This document shows, one piece after another, positions 43,901-46,884 of a stretch of DNA of 46,884 nucleotides (the first letter of the stretch is position 1; the number at the start of each line of letters is the position of its first letter). The position numbers and the translations under genes were made by a program. Source of the stretch: an uncultured Bacteroidales bacterium (GTDB lineage Bacteria > Bacteroidota > Bacteroidia > Bacteroidales > Paludibacteraceae); assembly GCA_946406195.1 (NCBI GenBank), contig CAMJJT010000016.1:1-46884 (forward strand). The letters run 5' to 3'. The notes under the pieces are model-generated. The model saw nothing but the letters and a program-made list of their open reading frames with translations, made no database searches and had not been told where the DNA came from.

Positions 43901-44755
43901 CAGATCTTCATGGCGTACAGCCAAGCCGGCAACAAGATGCGTATCTCCGGTGATTTCTTACCGGAAGACTCTATGCGGGTGAAGGTGCGTGGAGACGGGC
44001 AATGGAGCATGTTACCTTGCCTCTTTACCCGTACAACCCCGATCTCCGAAGCGCTCGCAAGTTATTTCCAGAAAGCGCAACCGGGTGACATCATCAAGGC
44101 GCATGACCGCTTTGCCTTCTTCTCCGAGGATCTTAGATGGGAAGGAAACCTGACCGCTCTCCGACCCGGCGAAGGATACCTCTTCCGACGTCTGGGAGTG
44201 GGAACCGTAGAGATTCCTTTCTATCACCAAACGACGGATCATGCGCCTAAGAAGATGCAGAAGAAGGAACAGAAGACGACGGATCATTTCCATAACCCTG
44301 CTGCCGCAACGAACATGACTATGATCGCCAAGATTAATGGTGAAAATGGTGCAAATGATGCCAATGATGTATTGATGGTATATATCGGCGACGAACTTGT
44401 CGGTAGAGCGGAGCCTTACAGCATTCCATCATTAAGCACCGAAGGTGCGTCATCATTAAGCGAAGCGTCACCATTATACTTCCTCACCATCCAGTCCGAT
44501 CGGGTAGGTGAACTCCGATTCGAGATGGACGGACAGGAACTGACAATCGTCAATAACGAACAATTGGACAATCAATCGTACCTCGTCAATCGTCCAATCG
44601 TCAATTATGTCCCTGACAGCCATCATGGTACGTTGAAGGCTCCGATCGTGCTCCGCAAAGCGGACGAGACAGGCGTGTATAAGGTAATTGAAGATAATCA
44701 TGTAGTAATCATCCGAAACAATGAGAAATATGATGTCACAGGTAAAAAACTCTAA
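34952..44755 (+). CDS. Giant (3267-residue) multidomain LamG/FN3 surface protein
   Basis: Secreted giant with signal peptide about 1-31 (LAPCKMQA/GND). Order, approximate: unique beta-rich N-domain 32-320; FN3-like domains about 330-480 and 800-875; three carboxypeptidase-regulatory-like repeats about 895-960, 988-1070 and 1080-1165 (AGRVQYEDGSG, SGRVLYKLSSV, AGRVVGGIDQA); long unassigned part; Big_5-like domain about 2143-2190 (DTRPPRVFGEPEPAN); LamG domains about 2197-2347 and 2407-2550; BACON-like domain about 2693-2793 (LPDWLTV); a module near 2805-2915 (MSVCAQV) repeated at 3120-3235 (MTMIAKI); a GWNWISVN segment at about 2920; and the short tail NNEKYDVTGKKL. It is likely a surface adhesin or glycan binder. 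It overlaps the next gene by 35 bp. No promoter is visible in the 36 bp upstream, so it may share the 33185 promoter. Confidence 0.85.
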   Translation: MRATIHPFSKHLMITLLALTVFMLAPCKMQAGNDYLQKFDNYSIMSMGNGVLRFTIPLWIYGEGDDNTYYLNPQTANDNNTNNSYVWFSEQPGQGRGSANVHRIASFGATRNPNYTGRFSGGSGTAYLLVDTGTCVVTNTYNSVPLTLHAHDKSHWIIGDNDESSVANWIYVTRKNSSYGKHHVYIQFDWYIPVELQNKKFYVGLNVRDYYVKNNNLHNAYWWQWETYFDGGDIPQSPQLFDPFFYSMAGSDINTIGKAGIQYMTFQDPISYHTSLNPSMEIARTERSEKILVDMQDSVQDHFYADFNVWINKDGGVKQRLKTNSVMIPAYHKIYNFEASEVKDAQNSVTGDVQLSWHTLYPNDQDILEADMYEVQRATQEDFSDAQSIGVVPYVTGENNYSYTDNAEDVLQLFHDDSLYTVSRSSKISVTQNEVEVENANGLHARVTATLHSDVNIPGASLFYRVRRASTATWGWNPSDYMATTSVVKSNYLSPLAPTQEPYTLDPDFENNRKVHFLLKIDNPAIEPVMPSVDRTSLEITVDPNKAYGVSVPVTIKTEGTGKFPLDYLFVHYSAVQELNGVITPLEIQHPLNTFTAQSGARVTVKAKAWKNAFDESEGYVGNELSFSFLVPTRGITVYTKCKVSPGENIFTMTYNQSKDERNILTDEELQARVLAQIDQDELRNRLYPFLEAKAQAMLAGDRCVWERNADLVLTRTVVETGLKQEIRVPKDSIVLQPDGSYLAHVTDVADMSCVHFRYDVRIDQSNALLQVQKNEQLEPIAITGPDLYTNASAQIASFEATDGTDKRGVILTWQPTAGSVDHYILERRIQGSEAPFDTIAILDTEGYFDEAKDAHAVVPGQSYEYRVSSSFSCNGTTTVHTASTEGRRSPYGLIAGRVQYEDGSGCYGTTVTLSRDGAEDIHVVTDERGAFLFDSLLYGTSTNYSITPTSQTAEFVFNNTGSPTAAVTLSAENNVVENLSFDNISSVRFSGRVLYKLSSVPVRDANILLNGKTVKKSGDAVKTDMSGNFSISVPKGSAFTLQIVKNGHTFEGDGFVRIDGDSLLTLSKALDGVRIWDQTKVRLAGRVVGGIDQASLPLGQGLSRNNIGDNLQLVLELEGDNIAYIVRDPEDLTRDTLEYAIGATRIHYQHKRIVINPDPITGEYEADLFPTKYKVVQATAQGYATLFAQGKTSETIDLSNTEPGVFSITYRTPIEVTYKQSLYGKDYDYYGLKSWTAEALNGEEMKVDLVSQEADGSYSYLFGAPVFTAGQYQFRVSAHEDYYYNNDRTRVPDRVYLKGGNLKIYNGMRETTDIQSAPLDANGSALVNVIFDQVTYVQTGENALHSLDFSVESEGEYVTSNPLQAYVLGAVEKAADFMQRDTASTGITLLDILRDPPGSGSYAYLEKGTSYHVKYKEPSNFRVGLNLFVKWGNNSQYFVGTYAGSPAAGATAGVLSTVQKTTDWNFPLTVQWYGYNQADYEFKTTERIQTGSGPLQVGTRGDVYIGVTNGVMTSKADAFRVVDSISFEQIKAKIDNKSYRIVRQGVDANGKPWYLMRTEDVLIKKFIRSSFAYTHQYIVGTIIPDLLYHRNSLLLTGTREDAVAQAIAKDRPVYWSKVHPDSLGFGEEGNYEIITPDGLNWMIFDQVQLDNKAVDNWIGVLATNEAEKVLAMTKTPLATHSVNGGLTQTYSESYSYVDTRSAYFAWPWNHQTGEGVTSSSGFFGDGFAPLAIARLKDLFKGSKGFQLLIKHLNAAEKGASPSQYVRTEVGGVKFDLDCDFILETGFNLLPENGESVGSSKTTGYVLSLNPLEHLTFNVYKSLTDDFNAQSKETRYEAHDFNSDNKNKYLFGSLMYSTLGGATRCPWEAADSTCFYNPGTPLSAATQKIENPQMVINRHEISNVPHDQAAKFKLTMWNETDEVVGLASGPNVFMTLRLDDATNIKGAKISIDGVPLSDGREFRFQGNTPIIKTIEVRAGDDYDYEDICLILQSECTPTITYQKVCFSVHYMPVSCDVNISSPSDKWIMNTLSPRDENGYYMPVSIDGFDVNYDGFDHIELQYKLTTQSNDAWVNLCSYYAEDSLYQQASGSKAMIEGGRIENFRFYGERDPMEQQYDLRAVSYCRHGSGYVTKSSPVLTGIKDTRPPRVFGEPEPANAILGVGDNLKLRFNEPIAGNYLDEDNNFQLAGYTNESGIAAGTSLHFGGTTDSYAESKVLRSFLDKSFTIDMMVRLNDPSQTAMLLELRSKKGSIHLVYGNNHLMLLINGLQATHSLPLPEPPTAFTRFVTEYDHTTRAVRFFVGTQDITNPNTPPLIDFFKVSTINAPIVIGRNLNGNMMEVRLWSKALSADEVAETHMHRLTGYERELIAYYPMDEGTGDVLMDKATGATLYTHGTSWEHQTGISLRVPENERIPLDGNLMSRSDIQDETLTFWFKTTGTGTLFSAGRTDNKHGFEMMVTSGGLTLYSDSTSWPMAGAYLDDAWHHVAMAVNRTYNNVAVYIDGILKQTFAARKLGPISGAMYFGGRNFAGNIDEFAIFEQALPKSLLESISMISPVGNEMGLMAYLPFNKMKENSNGIYEQIFSVNDQRVFKTTDGTIVDKQVPLVLNNTVSPIETYADKSTSAPVHNMGKLTKLNFDWAFNADELMINLNMLDREINKRAIYVTVRNVEDLNGNPMVSPVTWTAYVDKNALKWEEKTIKMHAIYGEETDGVEYVTRVLNHSGKLHPYTIESLPDWLTVNAAYGSINPTEELYLTFTANTDMAPGIYEDIVYVTDENGLSEPMKVELTIEALPPYEAVDEHKYPLNMSVCAQVKLNDTEFDTDPNDIVYAFYQNECVGMDHVSFNENTHKSKVYLTVYGEDAMNRKPIQFRLWRASTGRVYDLGTNRTVLFAHGFVYNCGDSDPLILTTYGSEVQMIDLEAGWNWISVNMDLTSSGGYLANCLSANEPWKEGDIIKNPNTRKFSTYSETSAEFMGTLDKLHYSQIFMAYSQAGNKMRISGDFLPEDSMRVKVRGDGQWSMLPCLFTRTTPISEALASYFQKAQPGDIIKAHDRFAFFSEDLRWEGNLTALRPGEGYLFRRLGVGTVEIPFYHQTTDHAPKKMQKKEQKTTDHFHNPAAATNMTMIAKINGENGANDANDVLMVYIGDELVGRAEPYSIPSLSTEGASSLSEASPLYFLTIQSDRVGELRFEMDGQELTIVNNEQLDNQSYLVNRPIVNYVPDSHHGTLKAPIVLRKADETGVYKVIEDNHVVIIRNNEKYDVTGKKL
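44427..44475 (+). repeat. In-frame repeat: CATCATTAAG units with mini-hairpins
   Basis: CATCATTAAG (44427-44436), mini-hairpin CACC-GAA-GGTG (44437-44447), CGTCATCATTAAG (44448-44460), mini-palindrome CGAAGCG (44461-44467), then TCACCATTA. It codes for SIPSLSTEGASSLSEASP in the last module of the giant protein. The layout (short unit plus tiny hairpin) matches the tract at 44751-44847. Confidence 0.55.
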
Positions 44756-45212
44756 CAGCTCGAAGAGCGGTCTAACAGCGAAGCGGTCTTACAGATGGCT
44801 TGCCATCGGTCTAACAGCGGTAGCGGTCTTTCTCGCAGGCTGCGAGAAGAAGGATCCGTACGTAGATCCGGGTACCACCGAGAACCCCAATTGGGTGCTC
44901 ACGGTTGACACAACCGACCTAACCGCCTCCATGACGGGCGTCGTGCGTGTGTCCTTCGCCCCAAACGAAGGCACCTTGGCGGCCTTTATGGGCGAGGAAT
45001 GCTGCGGTATAGCCGACTACAATGCCGACCTCGGCCTCTACTGGCTCTATATCTCGCCTGCTACGGAGCAAGGCGGTAACGTCCAATTGCGTTTCTACTC
45101 GCCTGACCTGAAACGCATCTTCGACGCTACTTCCACTTTCCCCTTCCGCAACGATACCCAACGGGGCACTGTGGCCGAACCTTATACCCCTGAATGGGAA
45201 ATAGCCAAATAG
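44721..45212 (+). CDS. Small lipoprotein sharing a module with the giant protein
   Basis: 163 residues from ATG 44721 (ATGs at 44730 and 44733 are equally possible). The lipoprotein signal core is WLAIGLTAVAVFLAGC, with a long polar, basic N-region. After a Pro/Asp-rich linker comes one beta-sandwich module (about 62-155; MTGVVRVSF, GTLAAFMGEECCGIADY, QLRFYSPDLKRIF). This corresponds to the giant protein's own modules (MSVCAQVKL, VYAFYQNECVGMDH, QFRLWRASTGRVY). The gene starts 35 bp inside the giant gene, so the two are translationally coupled. The N-region and signal are encoded by a repeat tract. It may anchor or partner the giant at the membrane; this is inference. Confidence 0.72.
   Translation: MRNMMSQVKNSNSSKSGLTAKRSYRWLAIGLTAVAVFLAGCEKKDPYVDPGTTENPNWVLTVDTTDLTASMTGVVRVSFAPNEGTLAAFMGEECCGIADYNADLGLYWLYISPATEQGGNVQLRFYSPDLKRIFDATSTFPFRNDTQRGTVAEPYTPEWEIAK
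44751..44847 (+). repeat. Repeat tract GGTCTAACAG with mini-hairpins across a gene start
   Basis: Four copies of (GG)TCT[A/T]ACAG at 44751-44758, 44768-44778, 44784-44794 and 44807-44817 alternate with mini-palindromes: CTC-GAA-GAG, CGAAGCG, ATGGCTTGCCAT and CGGTAGCG. A 7 bp hairpin TCTCGCA-GGC-TGCGAGA (44831-44847) closes the tract. The first copy contains the stop codon of the giant gene; the rest encode the N-terminus and signal peptide of the lipoprotein. Confidence 0.6.
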
Positions 45213-45213
45213 T

Positions 45214-46770
45214 ATGAAGCGAGTAATCTTATTTCTCTTCCCGGTTCTGGTTTTGGTCGGTTGTCGAACGGCAGAACCGACCGAGCCGGGCCGCACGAAG
45301 AGCATCGTCATCCTTTATGAGAACGATGTGCATTGTGCGATAGACGGCTATACCAAGTTAGCCGGTTTGCGGGACGCTATAGCGGCAGCCGACACGGCAT
45401 GGGTAGCCGTAGTCAGTAGCGGTGACTTCCTGCAGGGCGGCGTGGCCGGTGCGCTCTCAGATGGGCAGTATATCATCGATATCATGCGTCATGTAGGCTA
45501 TACTGCCATCACCATAGGCAACCATGAATTCGACTACGGCGGAACGCGTATGAAATCCTTGCTGGCACAAATCCCCGCACCCGTGGTCTGCGCTAACTTC
45601 TTTGAAGTAGGTGCTTCGAAACCCTATTATGCGCCATATACCCTCTGCCGGTACGGACAACGTACAGTAGCTTACGTCGGCGTCCTCACCCCCCAGACGA
45701 TGATCGGTGAATCATACTCGTTCTATGACAGTAACGGAAATCAGATCTATGATCTCCGAGCCGACGAAGTGCCCCAATCGGTACAACAAGCAGTGGATGC
45801 CGCGCGTGGCGAAGGGGCAGATTATGTCGTGCTGCTCTCGCATATGGGGGAGAAACACCTGTCCTTGGGAATCTCTTCCCATGAGTTAATCGCCGCTACC
45901 AATGGTATTGACGTTGTGCTCGATGCCCATTCCCACTCGGTCATCGTGCGCGATGAGGTGTTGAATAGCGATCAAAAGACTGTACCCGTTACCCAAACCG
46001 GAACGCAGTTCGCCCATATCGGCAAACTCGTCATCTTGCCCGACGGACATATATCCCTTACGCTGCTCCCTATCGATGATATCCCTTATACCAACGCGGT
46101 CGTCAGCGCTGCTACCGATAGCGTCTATCAGCTCTTGAACCAAGTCACGCTTACCGAACTTGCTACCTGCGCCTTCGATCTCACGGCCAACGATGCCAAC
46201 GGGCAACGACTGGTGCGCAAAAGTGAAACCAACCTGGGCGATATCATCACCGATGCGTTCCGTGAAGTGTTACAAACAGAGATAGGCCTGTGTAACGGCG
46301 GCGGTATCCGCGTAAACATTCCTGCCGGTACAATCACTTACGGGGATGTGGTCAACACCCTGCCCTTCAACAACCCCATGGTCAAACTCCAAGCCTCCGG
46401 CGCCACTATCCTCCGTATGTTGGAGTCTTGTACGGCTTCGTTGCCCGAAGAGAACGGGCAATTTCCGCAACTGTCCGGTGTACGTTGTACCGTGCACCGG
46501 CTCAGCCATACCGTCACCGATGTGCAGGTATATGATGCCGCCGGCGATACATGGCTACCCATCGATCCTATGCGAACCTATTCCGTCGCTACGACCGATT
46601 ATTGCGCACAGGAAGGAATGGCTGGCACGCTCAAAGATTGCCCTTACGTAACGATAACCGATAAGTTCGATAGCGGTACGTTTGCTTCTTTCCTGCAAAC
46701 CACTCTCGGCGGCATCGTTCCCGACCGCTACGCGCAACCACAAGGCCGCATCACCATTAACGAAGATTAA
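45214..46770 (+). CDS. 5'-nucleotidase / cyclic phosphodiesterase lipoprotein (UshA family)
   Basis: 518-residue lipoprotein (MKRVILFLFPVLVLVGC) of the calcineurin-like two-domain 5'-nucleotidase family, hydrolysing nucleotides or 2',3'-cyclic nucleotides outside the cytoplasm. Metal-binding motifs: ENDVH (Asp38, His40), SSGDFLQG (Asp71), GNHEFDYGG (Asn103, His104), LLSHMGE and DAHSHS. The C-terminal nucleotide-binding domain begins near 340 with SETNLGDIITDAFRE, GLCNGGGIR and PFNNPMV. All expected metal-ligand motifs appear present. It starts one base after the small lipoprotein gene, so it belongs to the same operon. Link to the giant protein is unclear; nucleotide scavenging at the cell surface is one idea. 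Confidence 0.93.
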   Translation: MKRVILFLFPVLVLVGCRTAEPTEPGRTKSIVILYENDVHCAIDGYTKLAGLRDAIAAADTAWVAVVSSGDFLQGGVAGALSDGQYIIDIMRHVGYTAITIGNHEFDYGGTRMKSLLAQIPAPVVCANFFEVGASKPYYAPYTLCRYGQRTVAYVGVLTPQTMIGESYSFYDSNGNQIYDLRADEVPQSVQQAVDAARGEGADYVVLLSHMGEKHLSLGISSHELIAATNGIDVVLDAHSHSVIVRDEVLNSDQKTVPVTQTGTQFAHIGKLVILPDGHISLTLLPIDDIPYTNAVVSAATDSVYQLLNQVTLTELATCAFDLTANDANGQRLVRKSETNLGDIITDAFREVLQTEIGLCNGGGIRVNIPAGTITYGDVVNTLPFNNPMVKLQASGATILRMLESCTASLPEENGQFPQLSGVRCTVHRLSHTVTDVQVYDAAGDTWLPIDPMRTYSVATTDYCAQEGMAGTLKDCPYVTITDKFDSGTFASFLQTTLGGIVPDRYAQPQGRITINED

Positions 46771-46785
46771 ATACTCCTCTTTTAT

Positions 46786-46833
46786 TTTGCGTAAATTTTT
46801 GCACGTGCGTATTGCGTACGTGCATATTTTTTT
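46786..46833 (+). repeat. Palindromic intergenic repeat, copy 2 (possible terminator)
   Basis: Second copy of the 33159 element; the 25 bp palindrome is at 46800-46824 and is followed by a T-rich run. It sits 15 bp after the nucleotidase stop, where a terminator is expected. A -7 element at the right distance is not clear here, unlike copy 1. From 46834 to the window end nothing further is recognisable apart from a G run and an A run. Confidence 0.6.
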
Positions 46834-46884
46834 TACTATATCTTTTAATTTAAGGGGGGGGTCAAAAAAAAAGGTACCATTTAT

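Noticed and set aside
44427..44847. Possible CRISPR-like array of regularly spaced repeats
   Set aside because: Units are only about 10 bp, spacers are tiny palindromes of 6-12 bp, the tracts are translated, and no cas genes are near.

Overview
The window looks like a chromosomal piece of a Bacteroidales (Bacteroidota) genome, probably from a gut- or rumen-type habitat. The evidence is two complete SusC/SusD pairs, many Bacteroidota-style lipoprotein signals, promoters of the TTG-20 bp-TAnnTTTG type, and outer-membrane proteins ending in Phe. All genes I accept are on the + strand. No rRNA, tRNA, CRISPR array or transposase gene was seen.

Positions 1-32831 are a large fructan (levan/inulin) utilization locus. 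It opens with the 3' part of a regulator that fuses a periplasmic sugar-binding domain, one membrane segment and an AraC-type DNA-binding domain. Operon 1 (1642-15083) follows: SusC, SusD, a surface glycan-binding lipoprotein with a DUF4960-like domain, a LamG-GH32 protein, a second DUF4960-like lipoprotein, a GH32 lipoprotein and a secreted protein with two DUF4960-like modules. A second unit (15205-18305) has its own promoter and encodes another double-module protein plus a 49-residue peptide. Operon 2 (18454-31411) holds a multidomain GH32, a second SusC/SusD pair, a fifth DUF4960-like protein, two more GH32 lipoproteins and an FHS-type sugar permease. A 395 bp terminal-inverted-repeat element separates it from a PfkB-family fructokinase (31860-32780), which ends at a strong terminator.

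The genes form a pathway. Surface GH32 enzymes and binding proteins cut and hold fructan, SusC/D pairs import oligosaccharides, GH32 lipoproteins release fructose, the permease carries fructose across the inner membrane and the kinase phosphorylates it. Three promoters (before 1642, 15205 and 18454) carry the same TTGTTGCA half-sites exactly 21 bp apart, and two of them also have a distal 14 bp inverted half-site. This is the likely operator of the AraC-type regulator and ties the three units into one regulon.

Positions 32850-33247 are non-coding, with stacked promoters, a compact terminator that would give a roughly 60 nt RNA, and a palindromic element repeated at the far end of the window. 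From 33248 to 46770 lies a second, non-PUL surface-protein region: a 495-residue secreted protein, a 47-55 residue peptide, a 3267-residue multidomain LamG protein, a small lipoprotein sharing a module with it, and a UshA-type 5'-nucleotidase lipoprotein. Recurrent oddities are a shared short C-terminal tail on five secreted proteins, small peptides encoded just after two of them, and short degenerate repeat tracts (some with mini-hairpins) inside coding sequences.
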